Assembly (NCBI GenBank): GCA_034359265.1
Contig: CP136896.1
Span: 61,205,501 to 61,269,500 of the forward strand
DNA from: Canna indica
Taxonomy: Eukaryota > Streptophyta > Magnoliopsida > Zingiberales > Cannaceae
Reading direction: 5' to 3'
Length of the DNA: 64,000 bases
In this document: piece by piece, positions 10,394 to 21,896 of the stretch
How positions within the stretch are numbered: the first letter of the stretch is position 1
How the letters are laid out: each line of letters begins with the position of its first letter
Translations under genes and position numbers: made by a program
Notes under the pieces: generated by a model
Told to the model about the DNA's origin: nothing
The model's input: only the letters and a program-made list of their open reading frames with translations
The model's database searches: none

Positions 10394-10497
10394 TGTCATT
10401 ACACCCCTCAATATTATATATATAGCTGCTTTCTTCTTCCTCTCAATTAAGCTGCTGCTCTTACTGCCTTGACTTGATAATTAATTACTGATCATGT

Positions 10498-10500
<3 letters not shown>

Positions 10501-10530
<30 letters not shown>
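10501..10530. repeat. (TA)15 tract, possible TATA region of MIR399
   Basis: This perfect TA dinucleotide run lies between the P1BS sites and the hairpin. It could serve as the TATA region for minus-strand transcription starting near 10470; that is inference only. Confidence 0.55.
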
Positions 10531-10531
<1 letters not shown>

Positions 10532-10574
10532 CAGTCACTTAATGATCAGAGTACACTCCCGGGGCCATATATCT

Positions 10575-10593
10575 GGATATGCTGAGCATATGC
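10575..10593 (-). promoter_or_regulatory. Two P1BS (PHR1-binding) sites upstream of MIR399
   Basis: GGATATGC (10575-10582) and GCATATGC (10586-10593) both fit the P1BS consensus GNATATNC, which is bound by PHR1-type MYB factors in phosphate-starvation promoters. They lie about 180-200 bases upstream of the hairpin, beyond a TATA-like tract. The paired arrangement 11 bases apart supports a functional role, which is inference. Confidence 0.7.
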
Positions 10594-11573
10594 GATCAGG
10601 ACTATTATACCTCAGAAGCTTTCAATTCCCTTTTTATCTTCTTCTCTTTCCCTTTATATAATTCGAGTTGCCACACTAGAGAATATATATATATGTGCAT
10701 ATATTGCTGCTCTCCAACTCCTTATGATTTAATATTAACATTATTGACTGCTCCATATGAGTTTTATGTGGTCATGCATGCATGAACATGGGTGGACCTC
10801 TTTGTATATATATATATATATCTGTGAAGAATGTGATATCGGAATCACCTTTATATCCAAATCGCCTTTACGTTGTTTGTCCTTGAACATTCTCCCGGAT
10901 GTTCCAGTTGGGTGCTCTTCTCCAGGGTTACCTAGTGAAAGGCATACAAGCTTAATTCCTTGGAGATGCTTGTGCCAAAGATTAAGCAAACTTTGGATGA
11001 ATTAAGAAGAGCCACACATATATATAGATCATATATAAACTCAATAACTCATAATTAATATGCATGCTAGCTAGGAAGTGCCGACAAGGTGTGTAACAAT
11101 AAACAGTAGATCGAGATTCGAATATGTTCAACACAAGCATGCATGTAAAAGTTGAAAGTTTGGAAGAGATAACGCAACATTATTTTATTCTGCATTAGAT
11201 TTGAATGTTATTCTTTGTCGTAGATGAGGATAACGTTGTTTATATGTCTACCATCTTTTAGAAAATATATTGAAGATCTTGTGTAAAGTGACACTTCAGA
11301 ATGGAGCAGATTTGTTGCAGCATTATGCATGTTATAGAAATGAAGTTGAATTCAATATTGAGATACTTATATATATTATCTATTTATTGAGTTGACCACA
11401 AGAAGTTAAATTCCCAAAATAATTAATCTGGTATATATATAGATTAAGCTCTAGTTAGCTAGTTTAGGATTATTCACTACTAAAATAATTCCAGATATTT
11501 TAAATTTTATCATTCCAATTAACCGACCACATCCAATAGGCATAAAAAGTGAGAATTCTTATTTGCATATTTA
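10594..11573. other. AT-rich intergenic sequence without a supportable gene
   Basis: Short TA tracts (10689-10705, 10804-10821) and small reading frames occur, but none with a recognisable domain. A somewhat more GC-rich patch at 10840-11000 shows no clear identity. Confidence 0.6.
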
Positions 11574-11875
11574 TGATAAGAAACTAGATCGAAGAACTCG
11601 AAGACATACAAAACAAGAAAGGAGGAAAAATCTCACGGATTTTATTCAAGAAGGGGTCAAAATGCTATTACAAACTAACAGAGCTTTTAAAAGAAAAGTT
11701 ACGGATAAACTTAGTTTCATCAGCTTTATATAGCTTCGATGGTTATTAAATGCCATCAGTGAAAAGACACTTATGTCCTTTACATTAGTAAATATTCAAG
11801 CATTTATTTACGGCTACTTATGTAATTACAGAAATGCAGAGAGATGATTGTAATGTGCCTCAATACTATGCCTCA
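11574..11875 (-). repeat. Copia-2 3' LTR
   Basis: It runs from TGATAAGAAACT (plus-strand view) to ATACTATGCCTCA. Element-sense ends are TGAGGCATAG...CTTATCA, giving TG...CA. It is about 302 bp and matches 21596-21896 with a small number of substitutions. A polypurine tract (GAGGAGGGAGTGT, minus) abuts it at 11876-11890. Confidence 0.9.
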
Positions 11876-12404
11876 ACACTCCCTCCTCAAGCTAGGACCG
11901 GAGAAAGGGTTCTCCAGACCTAGCTTGCTTACCATTTGTTCATGTAGATGTGCAGGTAATGCTTTAGTCAGGATATCAGCAGGTTGATCCTTCCCCGAGA
12001 TGTAAACAGGCTTTATGATTCCTTGTAAGTATTTTTCCCTTACAAAGTAACAATCGATGTCTAAGTGTTTGGTTCTTTCGTGGTAAACTGAGTTTTTTGT
12101 AATGTGTATTGCACTCTTGTTGTCACAGTGTATAGTAGCTGGAATGCTGATGAATATCCCCAATTCCGTGAACAGCTTAATGAACCAAGTAAGCTCAGCT
12201 GTTGCGCTTGATAATGCCCTGATTTCACTCTCTGCACTTGACTTGCTAATGGTGGGTTGTTTTTTGCATTTTCAACTCAGCAATGAAGATCCAAGCTTTA
12301 CAAGATATCCACTTACTGATCTTCTAGTAAGAGGATAGCTCCCCCAGTCTGTGTCGCAGTAACCCACCAGCTGCAATGGTGAATTTGACGGATAATATAG
12401 TCTC
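11876..12404 (-). pseudogene. Copia-2 RNase H domain
   Basis: The frame resumes past the CACTA element with a YYPSNSPLQLVGYCDTDWG-type start of RNase H, SAESEIRALS, and the tail HERTKHLDIDCYF / PADILTKAL, ending at a stop just before the polypurine tract. One in-frame TAG lies near 12265. The clean end supports correct assignment of the 3' LTR edge. Confidence 0.85.
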
Positions 12405-12407
12405 ATT

Positions 12408-12765
12408 CACTACTAGAAAAAAGGGCATCAGCAACGGCTGATGCCGTTGCTGAAACTCATCAGCAACGACTGGAGCCGTTGCAATGGAGCCGTGGCAGAA
12501 AATCGCGTTGCTGATAACTTAGCAACGGATCAGCAACGGCCGCTCGGGCCGTTGCTAAAAATATTATCAGCAACGGTTTTGCCACGAATGCGGAGCCGTT
12601 GCTGATAACATTAATAGCAACGGCCGGTGAGCCCGTAGCAACACCGTTAGTAAAAGCCTGTCGCTAAGCTGTTGTTGTAGGTCATCAGCAACGACTTTCG
12701 ATAAACTTTTAGCAACGGCTTTCCCACGGATGGCCGCGGGAAAGCCGTTGCTGATGATGTGACCC
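12408..12765. repeat. Subterminal repeat array, left end of CACTA-1
   Basis: Roughly twenty direct or inverted copies of a GCAACGGC core lie within 350 bases, including long palindromes such as AGCAACGGCTTTCCCACGG...GGAAAGCCGTTGCT (about 12713-12755). This is the expected binding zone for the accessory transposase. Confidence 0.85.
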
Positions 12766-13040
12766 TGGTAACGAAAAAATTTCAAATTTCAAATTTCCAT
12801 TGATACATTGATACAATGATACATTATCTGATACATAACTCACACACCCATACACTCATACACACATTCATTCACACATCACAAATACACCAAGATATAC
12901 ATCAAAACAATTATATTTATATTGATAATTATCCACAATAGTATAAAAACTATTCAAATGCAAAATTGAAGTATCAATATCCAAACAAAATAAATTAAAC
13001 AAGTCCAATATCACAGTAACAAAGTCGATATAAAAAAATC

Positions 13041-14577
13041 TCACGATGACGATGGAGGATGGTCTGGATCATATGGCGGGGTCTGGAGTGCTTGAGTGTA
13101 CACCGGCGTGGACTGACTCGAGGACGATGGATGAGATGATGCCGAAGAGATGCCTGCTTCGGGATGACCTGACATGTTGCGTAGCATAGCATGCATCTCC
13201 GCCATCATCTGACTCTGGCGCTCCATCATCTCAGTCTGACGCGCGACCGTGTCCTCTAGAGTCCTTATTCTGCTGCTATGATCATAACTGGATCTAGAGG
13301 TGGACGGCCGCACACCAGCGACCGGAGGGGTCGGTGCCCCAAGTGGCCCTAGTACGGCTCGCGCATGACCACTATCTGCAAAGCCATATAAGCGGCCATG
13401 GTCCCACCCACCTGCGGCCTCGACCCACGTTGTTGCGTCAAAGTCCTCGGGGGTGCCCCCGCGCTGCACCACCGTCTGGTTGTAGGTCTCCTACTCGAGT
13501 TTGATTTTTTTGTTTAATATTTATCATAAAACTTAAATTATAAATATATAATGAATAATTTAAACAAATATATAGTTACCATAATGTATGCAGCGCGGTT
13601 GTCGATGTACTCCCCCGTCCCATGTGCTCGACGGTGAGTCCGCTCAAATACCGACATCGGGGAGGGTCGCTGGGCAGTCCCATCATCCGACACCGTCGTC
13701 TATATTTACAAAACAAATACATTAATTAGTACACATAGTAACAAATAAAATATATAATTAAAAGGTATACTTACCATACGGTTCGCGTGCACTGCAAATG
13801 CAACAGAGCCGCCGGTGTGACGCACTGCTCCCCCCACATGCGATTTCTAGCCGCATTCGGAGAAACCTCCTGCCATCGATCCGTCGACCATATTCCCACG
13901 AGCTGGTCCTATATATCCGGAGTAATCCAATCGGGGCCGTATCCCCGAGTCTCCGCGATGTTAGTGGTCCCAGCTCGGGCCATCGCCTGGGACCAAGCCT
14001 GCCCCGGCTGCCCGTTGTACCTTGCCCGGGAAATAGCCTCCCAGGCAGCATAAATGAAGGGCCTTTGGTCCTCGACCAATGTATAGCGAGCCTGCAAAAT
14101 AATAATATCAGTACCAATATTAATCATCATGCATGTAAAAAAAATAATAATATGTGCCTCAAACTCGCGCCATAACATGTCGACGTGCTCGCTAGGCACG
14201 TGAGACCACGTAGGCCATGCCCTGTGCATGTATCATCGAATAGTAGAAGAAATGCTCCTCGGCACTTCTTCTTGCTCGAACCTGCACAACAAAAATAAAT
14301 TTTAATATTATATTATGATATAATGAATTTGTAATGATTCATAATTCATGATATATTACCGCTCCCCAATCACGCTAATCAATCTACGTGACTCTGTGGC
14401 TGGTGGAGGCTGCCACCTGTTCGGCCCGCGTGGCCGCCTGCATTTGGATGTACAAGCCTCGGCAGTATCATCGGCATAAGGATCAGCAACAGGAGGATCA
14501 GCAGCATGAGTAAGTGCTGGAGTCTCACCGATCGGAGACTCTGAAACTCTCCTGCGTCGATAACCACGACCAAACAT
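13041..14577 (-). pseudogene. CACTA-1 second gene (Ptta/En/Spm, Transposase_24-like), disabled
   Basis: Five exons can be placed by comparison with the copies in the other two elements: 14360-14577, 14158-14281, 13775-14091, 13580-13699 and 13041-13490. The product would be a basic N-terminus (RGYRRRRVSESP), a conserved core (RPFIYAAWEAISRARYNGQ, GIWSTDRWQEVS), a VFERTHRR block and a C-terminal coiled-coil-like stretch (TLEDTVARQTEMMERQSQMM) before a Ser-rich tail. An in-frame TGA in exon 2 (CGA in the copy at 27117) and a 1-base deletion in exon 3 destroy it. Family role: accessory transposition protein binding subterminal repeats (inference). Confidence 0.75.
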
Positions 14578-14652
14578 ATCTGTTGAAGAGACATATAATC
14601 AGATTATTGTATAAATAGTAGAGATATATTTAATAAAATATATACTTTACAA

Positions 14653-16370
14653 TTATTCCTCATCATCTGAATAATAGTCTTCGAATTCTTCCTCTTCTTC
14701 CTCTTCTTCATCTCCAGCTTCCTCAATTTCATGATCGTCATCATCAGCATATTCAACTTCTAATTGAATTGACGTTGTGTCTGCATCCTCGAGTATTGAA
14801 ATAATACAATCTACAGTAGGAGGATCATCTTCTTGATAGAAACCATGTGTCATATCAGGTATCAGCTCATTTTCTCCTACTATCGGATCAATTTTTCCTC
14901 TACCATTTGTCTTATAGACTACACGCCAATCTGCTCTATCTTTATTTCGAGCCGGATACTTCGCGTAATATACTTGTTCGGCTTGTGATGCCAATATAAA
15001 AGGCTCATTTGCTGTCAATTTAGATTTGTAATTAACCTCAACAAGTTTGTATTTTGGATGAACTTTCATGCCCCTTTCTGTTGTATCGAACCAATGACAT
15101 CTAAATAGAATAACTAATTTCAAGCCGAAGTAGTGCAACTCTATCACTTCTTCCACGAGTCCATACAAAAATTCATCTTTCATACACATTGACGATGGCA
15201 AATTATAAACTGTCAGCAGCACTGGTCAAACTGAATAAGGAGTTGCAGAATATCCAAACGGATTAAAATCATCTGTGCACAATCTCAATCTGATATTTCT
15301 AGTATCCCTAGCAAATAAAGGATAACATGTATCCAAATGTTTCCATGCTTCACTGTCAGATGGATGAGTCATTACTATATCATCACGACTTCTTGCATGC
15401 CAACTCATGTAGGGGGCTGTCTTTTTCGAGATGAATAATCTTTGAAGCCTCGATGTTAGTGGAAAATACCGAAGCACCTTAAACGGGATATTTTTTTGTC
15501 GGACCGATTTTTTCTCCTTGTAATGAGGATGTTAACATACAGGGCATTTATCCAACTGCACATTTTCTTTATAATATAAAATGCAGTTATTTTGGCACGC
15601 GTGTATTTTTTCGTACCCAAGCCCTAATTTTCTCATTAGCTTTTTAGTCTTATAAAAAGTTGGCTCAAACTTATTATCAGTAGGCAGCCATTAATCAATC
15701 CAGCAATCCGATCATACGCAACTCCGCTGATATTACAATCGGCCTTAATGTTTAAGAGCTGTGTCATTGCTGAAAACCTAGTGTATTTAGGACAATTCTC
15801 ATACAAAGGTTCATCAGCAGCTTTCAACATCTCGTAAAATTCTGCAGCTTCTTTATTCGGTAATTCAATCTCTACCGCAGTTTGTACTTCTGTGATATCA
15901 ACCGCTATAGTATCTGGTGGGACTGATGTCTGAAGAACTGGCCGATCAACATTATCATTCAGGTGGAATTGACCCCCAAGACTATCAAGTATCATAGTTC
16001 TATAGGGATTAGATTGACTGGATGAAGAAGCACCAACAGAGGAAGATTCACCATATGTCTGAACGACAGGATTGCTCGATGTCCCGACTTCGCGTGACTC
16101 CCCGTGACAATTCCATAGAAAATATCTTGGTGCAAATCCTTTGCTATATAGATGCAGAGTGACAGTCTCCCAATCCAAAAATCGTCCATTCAAACAAATG
16201 CGGCACGGACATCGGATTTGATCACCGATGCTAACGAAATTCCGATTCGAATAGGCGAAATTTAGGAAGTACGTTACGCCTAATCGAAACTCATTCGTTA
16301 AAGCTCCACGATCAAGACGTCGGTACATCCAACTTCGATCAGCCGACATGATTCTGTCAATCAATGACAA
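14653..16370 (-). pseudogene. CACTA-1 TNP2 transposase with internal deletion
   Basis: The N-terminal part (16370-15636) has the transposase-associated domain (SWMYRRLDRGALTNEF, then a zinc-binding-like IRCPCRICLNG) and the FYEMLKAADEPLYENC block. A frameshift near 15690, a stop near 15530, a second open piece (15477-15226) and a TGA for Trp near 15227 follow. At CMKDEF (about 15170) the sequence jumps directly to the C-terminal DUF4216 region (LYGLVEEVIELHYF..., CHWFDTTERGMKVHP) and an acidic tail at 14653. The catalytic TNP2 core and DUF4218 are deleted; they are retained in the copy at 31783-33262. Confidence 0.88.
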
Positions 16371-16804
16371 TTTATTTGGTTAATGTCTTTAGGTGAGATT
16401 GTCTTATTCCATTCGGGATTTATGTTATTTATATTGCACTAAGTACTTATTTTAACCGCTAACTTCATTCTAAATTTTGGCAGCATCTCCCTACAGTTCT
16501 CTGAATACGCATATCATCTGGGCGCGTATCGGAGAACAAGAGAGATGTTGCCGAAATTTAGAATAATTAGTTAACAGTTAAAATAAAAATGTAAGTGCAG
16601 TACAAATAACTATATTCCCAAATTGTCCAATCAGGGATAATTCAAGAATTGTACGTTGTATAAAAGATCATCTACTTCTTTTACACGAACATACAATCCC
16701 CGAACGGATCTAAGATTTTGCTAAATCATATCCGACTCGTCGATGCGTACGTGAAACATATCAACTCGTCGGATGGATGATTATTTTCTAAATGTTTCGA
16801 GACA

Positions 16805-16985
16805 GTTCGAGTCCATATTGGACAATTCCGACACGAGTCCAAATTAGACGATTTCGGCAAGAGTCCGAAGTGGATGATTCCGGCGCGCGTCCGAAATGGA
16901 CGATTCCGGCGCGCGTCCGAAGTGGACGATTCCGGCGCGCGTCCGAAGTGGACGATTCCGGCACAATGCCGAAGTGGACAATTCC
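16805..16985. repeat. 26-bp tandem repeat in CACTA-1 (about 7 copies)
   Basis: The unit contains GATTCCGGCGCGCGTCCGAA plus a short GTGGAC-type spacer, repeated head to tail. As 26 is not a multiple of three, all three frames stay open and give repetitive artefact peptides (DDSGARPKW...). The same block lies at the matching site in the two related elements. Confidence 0.9.
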
Positions 16986-17324
16986 AAAATTAATCTAAAC
17001 CCTAAAAATTAATCTAAACCCTAATAATTAATCTAAAAAATTAAACAATTAATCTAAATAATTAATTAACATATAAATAAAAAAAAATAAATCATAAATC
17101 TACTCTTTCCGGCGCCGGAGCCGGCCGAAACCCTAAAAATAGGGTTTCGGTCGGATTTCCCGCCGGCCGCAACGGGAAGAGACGGTCGGGCGGCGATGAA
17201 TACCTCAAATCGGGGGTCGAGGACGGACGGCAGCGTCGGCAGCGGCAGCTCGACGTCGTCGGCGCCAGCAGCGGCGGCAGCAGCGGGAGGAGGAAGGGTC
17301 GGGTGCGATCTGTGACCTATATAA

Positions 17325-17531
17325 ACTTATCAGCAACGACTCACTTGTCCGTTAGAAAGCCGTTGCTGATAATTAAAATCATCAGCAACGGCTCGCGTGT
17401 CCGTTAGAAAGCCGTTGCAGATACAACATATCTGTAACGGCTTGAGCGGCCGTAAGAATGCTGTTGCAAATAGCAACGGCTTGAGCGGCCGTTGCTAATA
17501 GCCGTTGCTGAAGACTCAATTTCTAGTAGTG
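17325..17531. repeat. Subterminal repeat array, right end of CACTA-1
   Basis: Repeated ATCAGCAACGGCT / AGCCGTTGCTGAT blocks about 40-60 bases apart precede the TTTCTAGTAGTG terminus. A GC-rich zone with CCGGCGCCGGAGCCGG (17110-17300) lies just inside, at the presumed promoter side of TNP2. Confidence 0.85.
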
Positions 17532-18530
17532 ATTCATGATGTCTTCTTGAGATACTTCAGCACCCTTATTGCAGCTTTATAGTGTGTTTGCTTTGGTGCT
17601 TGAGAAAAATGACTCAATGTATGCACATTGAAGGCTATGTCGGGTCTTGTAATTGTTGTGTAAAGTAACTTTCCAATGCGGCTTTTGTACATGGAACTAT
17701 CAGTCAATAAAATATCAGTTTCAGTAACTTCATTATCCAACTTGATATTTACCTGCATGGGATCGAGTATCTTTTGGTTTGCAATTCTTCAAACTCATAT
17801 CTTCTAATAAATCTGCAATGTATTTTCTTTGAGACACATGCACACCATCGTTTGTTCTGTGTACTTCTAAACCAAGATAGTAGGTTAAGTTTCCTAAATC
17901 TTTGATTTGAAACTGAATATTGAGAAATTCCTTCAACTTGTTTATTTCATCCATATCAGTCCCTGTTAATATGATGTCATCCACATATATCAAAACAACA
18001 ATTTGCTTGTCTTTGATGTTCTTAGTAAACATGCAGGTGTCGGCTATAGACAGTGTGTAGCCTTTGGAAATTATGCTTGTGGATAGCTTGGCAAACCATT
18101 GTCTTCTTGCCTGTTTTAATCCATATATGGATTTCATCAATCTACAAACTTTGTTGTCATTTGGATTTCCATACCCATGTGATTTTCTCATGTAAACTTC
18201 TTCATGAAGGTCTTCATGAAGATATGCATTGTTAATATCAAGTTGGAATAAAGGCCAATTTTGAGAAGCAGCTAAAGCTATAAGGGTTCTAACAGTTGTC
18301 ATTTTCGAAACTGGGGTAAAAGTTTCCTGGTAATCTACCCCTTCAACTTGTGTGAACTCTTTTGCTACCACTCTTGACTTGAACTTTTCAATACGGCCAT
18401 CAGGTTTGTATTTGGTTCTAAAAAGCCCACTTACATCCTATTGCTTTCTTCCCCTCAGGCAGCTCACATAGAATCCATGTTCCATTCCTTTCCAGAGCAT
18501 CAAGTTCATTCTACATAGACCCTATCCATA
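17532..18530 (-). pseudogene. Copia-2 reverse transcriptase
   Basis: RT motifs run VVAKEFTQVEGVDYQETF, FQLDINNAYLH, MKSIYGLKQARRQW and the catalytic YVDDIILTG, then a shift into the frame at 17758-17534 (RPDIAFNVHTLSHF). Stops occur upstream (near 18410 and 18510), and a TGA replaces a Gly codon just before the CACTA insertion. Homology continues at 12404 after the inserted element, confirming the ATT target site. Confidence 0.88.
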
Positions 18531-18626
18531 CCTTACTTTGGACAGCTTCACCATATGTTTGGGGATCTCTATTCTTTTCTATGTAGGTAAGGAAGCTTTT
18601 GTGGTCCTGAGGTATTTTGGTTAGAT

Positions 18627-20405
18627 TCATGTAGTTTTGAAATGGATATGGTGAGGTACTATATGGCTGTTTTCAGGTGTAGTAGATAAGGTTAATGAGC
18701 TGCAATAGTAGTCATGGAGCTTTATGGGTTTTTGATGTATTCTTTTGCTTCTTCTGACAGGAGGTTGATGGTTGTCAAGTGAAGATGGTTGATGGTTATC
18801 AAAAGAAGGAGTTTTCGAACTGACATGCTCATTTGCAGTGAGGTGTTCTTCTTCATTATCATCACTATTTGAGATTGGAGATGGCTCACTATGTGTGGAT
18901 GACTCAACTGGATATTCAACTGGATATTCAACTGGTTGTTTGAATGAACTGCTTTCATGAGGAGATGAATTGCAATTATCACTGTCGGAATGAGTGATAG
19001 GGATAAGGAAAATGGTCTTTGATGGTGATGAATTGTCAAAAGGATAAATGTGTTCAGCAAAGGCTACATTTCTTGAAATGACAATGGAGTGAGTTCTTAT
19101 GTCATAAACCTCATAGCCCTTTTTACCATATGGATACCCTATAAAAACACATTCATCGGCTCTTTCATCATATTTGAGTCTTCCTTGTTTGAGGGTGTTG
19201 ACATAACACAAGCATCCAAATGACCTTAGGTGTGCTAGGTTTGGTGCTTTCTGATATAATTTTTCATAGGGACTCAAGTTGCCTATGCTAGAGCTTGGAA
19301 TTTTGTTTATAAGGTATGTGGATGTTAGAATGCAATCACCCCAAAAGGATAGAGGAAGCTTGGATTGATACTTGAGACTTCTAGCTACATTTAATAGGTG
19401 TCTATGCTTGCATTCTAATACGGCATTTTGCTGAGGAGTTTCTACACATGAACTCTGATGGATAATGCCTTGATCAGCTAGGTAAGTATTTAGGACTATA
19501 TTGAAGAACTCACTTTCATTGTCAGATTTGAGAATTTTGATGTTCTTTTTGAACTGGTTTTGCACAAGTTTAATGAAATTGATGACCAAGTTGGGAACTT
19601 GATTTTTGGTGGAGAAAATAAATGTCCAGCAACATCTATTATAGTCATCCACAATAGTTAAGAAATATCTACTTCCATCATAAGTAGAAGTCTTATGGGG
19701 ACCCCACACATCAAAATGAACTAGCACAAAAATTTCAGAAGTTTTATTTGAACTTTGCGAAAAAGGTAAAGCACGTTGTTTGAAAATAGGACATACATTG
19801 TAGTACAATGAATCTGCTTTGTCTAATTTAGGTATGACATTTGACATTTTTTTCATTTTGTCTACCGACATATGTCCTAAGCGCATGTGCCACGAAGCAA
19901 AAGAATTCAAAGAGACTTTAGAAGCAAAGATACTTATTTCATTAGGATGTTGACCTGAAGGTTTGAATGCTCCATTCATATAGTACAACCCATTTTCCTC
20001 TTTACCACTCCCCAAAGTTTTCTTCGAGATGGGGTCCTGTATGATGAAGTTTTCAGGGTTAAAAGTGATGGAACAATTCAATTCTTTAGTGAGTTTGCTC
20101 ACAGACAGTAGGTTGAATCTAAAGGATGGTACTGACAATGTGTTGATGAGTTTGACATGTTTGTTTATATAAGTTGTTCCTATTTGGGTTACACTTATAG
20201 AGGTTCCATTTGGTAAAGATACTTGGCTATTTTGGATGGGGATGGAAGGGCTATCTAAGGTGATGTTAACTGAAGCAATGTGATCCGTGGATCCACTGTC
20301 CACAATCCAGGCATTAGATAGTGAATAAGCAGATGAACAAAAAGGAATATTTGTTATACCTGCCATGTTCACATAATGTTGATTTGAGCTGCTCTGATTT
20401 ATCAT
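18627..20405 (-). pseudogene. Copia-2 protease and integrase (592-codon open segment)
   Basis: This is the longest open segment of the element. In order: protease active site DSGSTDH (near residue 37), GAG-pre-integrase (WHMRLGHMS), integrase core with HFDVWGPH, IVDDYNRCCW and SDNESEFF, then a chromatin-facing C-terminal region with CFLGY-like VFIGYPYGKKGY. The acidic/Ser-rich spacer before RT follows. The zinc-binding His/Cys pair is altered (YYNVCPIFK), which probably weakens the integrase. Upstream and downstream frames are shifted, so no full polyprotein is possible. Confidence 0.9.
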
Positions 20406-20539
20406 ACCCAGTAGGATTTTGTATTGATCCTCAGTGAAGCCCCTAATCTTCTTCTCCTATTCAGAATTAATTTCTCTTGCATTTTCAACTTAGTCATTGT
20501 TATAGGTCATTGACATTTGTACATTGCTTGCCAGTTTAT

Positions 20540-21509
20540 CACTTGCCATGCTGCCACCATTCGATTCATTCATCTTCATTTTTCCTTTGTAAAACTTGTG
20601 ACCAAGGGGAAAACCATGAAGTTTGTAACACACATCTTTGGTGTGTCCGGGTCGCTTGCAGTACTCACAGAACTTCTTACTATTGTTCTAAAACTTGTTT
20701 TTTTTTAACCTTTGATTATAATTCTGGTTCTGATAGTTGTTGAGAGCCACACTCTCAATTCCTTGACTTATGCCTGCTCCGACATGCCTCTATGTTTCTT
20801 CCTGCTCAAGCATAGAGTACACCTGAGCTATTGACGGCAATGGCTTCATCAAGAGGATTTGGCCTCTAATTCCCACATAAGACTTATTGAGTCCCATTAG
20901 AAATTGCCTAAGTTTGGCTTTTTCCATATTTTTCTTGCCTATCTTGCAATTGCAGTAAAAACCTACATCAACAGCGTCAAGTTCGTCCCAAAGGCCTTTC
21001 AGCTTTGTGTAATCCATAGAAATAGTCATGTTGCTCTGTCGCGTGTTGCTGATTTGTAATTGTATGTCGAAAACCCTAGGTTCATTGCAGCGAGCACCGA
21101 ACCGATCCTCTAAATCGCTCCACATAGCATGAGCTAACTTGGCGTAGATTACGCTTGGGCTCAGTTCAGGAGTAATTGAATGCAAGATCCATGAGCTGAC
21201 CATATTATTGCATCTTCTCCAGAGTTTATGTTGATGTGAAGCTTCGTCCGGTTCTTCGATGTCCCCAGTGACGAATCCTAATTTGTTCTTCGCCGAGAGG
21301 GAAATCAACATTGATTCCCTCCAAGGCAAGTAATTTTCATGACCTTTAAGTTGAATTAAAACCAACAACATACCAGGATGATCATTGCCTTGCAGGTAAT
21401 ATGGATTGTCTTCGATCTCTGTGACATCTGATTGAGTACCGCTTCCCTGAACACTCTGCGATTCTCCCACAACTGACCTAGCAGCTGATCCTCTGCGATT
21501 TTTGACCAT
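20540..21509 (-). pseudogene. Copia-2 gag
   Basis: The open frame 21509-20790 (about 239 codons) starts MVKNRRGSAARS and contains the copia gag core (GHENYLPWRESML, LWRRCNNMVSSWIL, and KLKGLWDELD in the UBN2 domain). A broken zinc-knuckle zone follows to about 20540, with frameshifts and a stop. The start at 21509 lies about 75 bases inside the primer-binding site, a sensible leader for copia. Confidence 0.85.
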
Positions 21510-21583
21510 CTGTGTGGATTGATCGCTTGATTTGACTCAAGTGTGCGCTTCGAAAGGATGATGAGCTTCGATCGATTACAGCT

Positions 21584-21595
21584 GCTCTGATACCA
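21584..21595 (-). other. Copia-2 primer-binding site
   Basis: TGGTATCAGAGC on the minus strand is a perfect copy of the plant initiator-Met tRNA primer-binding site and is directly adjacent to the LTR. Confidence 0.9.
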
Positions 21596-21896
21596 TGATA
21601 AGAAACTGGATCGAAGAACTCGAAGACAGAACAAGAAAGAAGGGGGAAAAATCTCACAGATTTTATTCAACAAGTGGTTAAAATGCTATTACAAACTAAC
21701 AGAGCTTTTAAAAGAAAAGTTACTGGTAAACTTAGTTTCATCAGTTTTATATAGCTTCGATGGTTATTAACTGCCATCAGTGAAAAGTCACTTATGCCCT
21801 TTACATTAGTAAATGTTCAGGCATTTATTTAAGGCTACTTATGTAATTACATAAATGCAGAGAGATGATTGTAATGTGCCTCAATACTATGCCTCA
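21596..21896 (-). repeat. Copia-2 5' LTR
   Basis: It is about 301 bp and differs from the 3' LTR by roughly a dozen substitutions and small indels. It adjoins a primer-binding site whose minus-strand reading is TGGTATCAGAGC (21584-21595), complementary to initiator-Met tRNA. Confidence 0.92.

Larger units (their letters stand above)
10272..10409 (-). ncRNA. MIR399: MIR399 precursor hairpin (phosphate-starvation microRNA)
   Basis: miR399 is a 21-nt microRNA that directs cleavage of PHO2 (UBC24) mRNA and so promotes phosphate uptake. On the minus strand the 3' arm at 10286-10306 begins TGCCAAAGGAGAATTGCCC and, as I recall it, equals the rice-type mature miR399. The 5' arm at 10373-10393 (GTGCAGTTCTCCTCTGGCAA) is a typical miR399 star. 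The arms pair over their length with a few mismatches and G-U pairs. The stem extends outward (AATG/CATT, GGGGT) and the loop pairs further (AAGCATGC with GCATGCTT). Two P1BS motifs and a TA tract lie upstream. It sits in non-TE sequence between two copia elements. Expression cannot be seen from sequence. Confidence 0.9.
12408..17531 (-). mobile_element. CACTA-1: En/Spm-type transposon, defective
   Basis: The element is 5124 bp, starting CACTACTAGAAAA and ending TTTCTAGTAGTG, with a perfect TSD ATT (12405-12407, 17532-17534). Subterminal zones carry many copies of AGCAACGGC / GCCGTTGCT in both orientations. Genes run on the minus strand: TNP2-type transposase remnants (14653-16370) and a second En/Spm gene (13041-14577). 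A 26-bp tandem repeat lies at ~16810-16985. TNP2 has lost its middle third, so the element cannot move by itself. It belongs to the same family as the elements at 25337 and 28595. Confidence 0.93.
11574..21896 (-). mobile_element. Copia-2: near-complete Ty1/copia retrotransposon with a nested CACTA element
   Basis: Reading the minus strand: 5' LTR (21596-21896), primer-binding site (21584-21595), gag, protease, integrase, reverse transcriptase, RNase H, polypurine tract and 3' LTR (11574-11875). A 5.1-kb CACTA element (12408-17531) splits the RT/RNase H boundary. Without it the element is about 5.2 kb, a normal copia size. Several in-frame stops make it inactive. I see no matching 5-bp flank (ATTTA left, AGAAT right), so the ends may have been altered after insertion. 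Same family as copia-1. Confidence 0.9.

Noticed and set aside
12408..12765. Regularly spaced short repeats that could suggest a CRISPR array
   Set aside because: The repeats occur in both orientations, spacing varies, they lie at transposon termini, and this is plant nuclear DNA.
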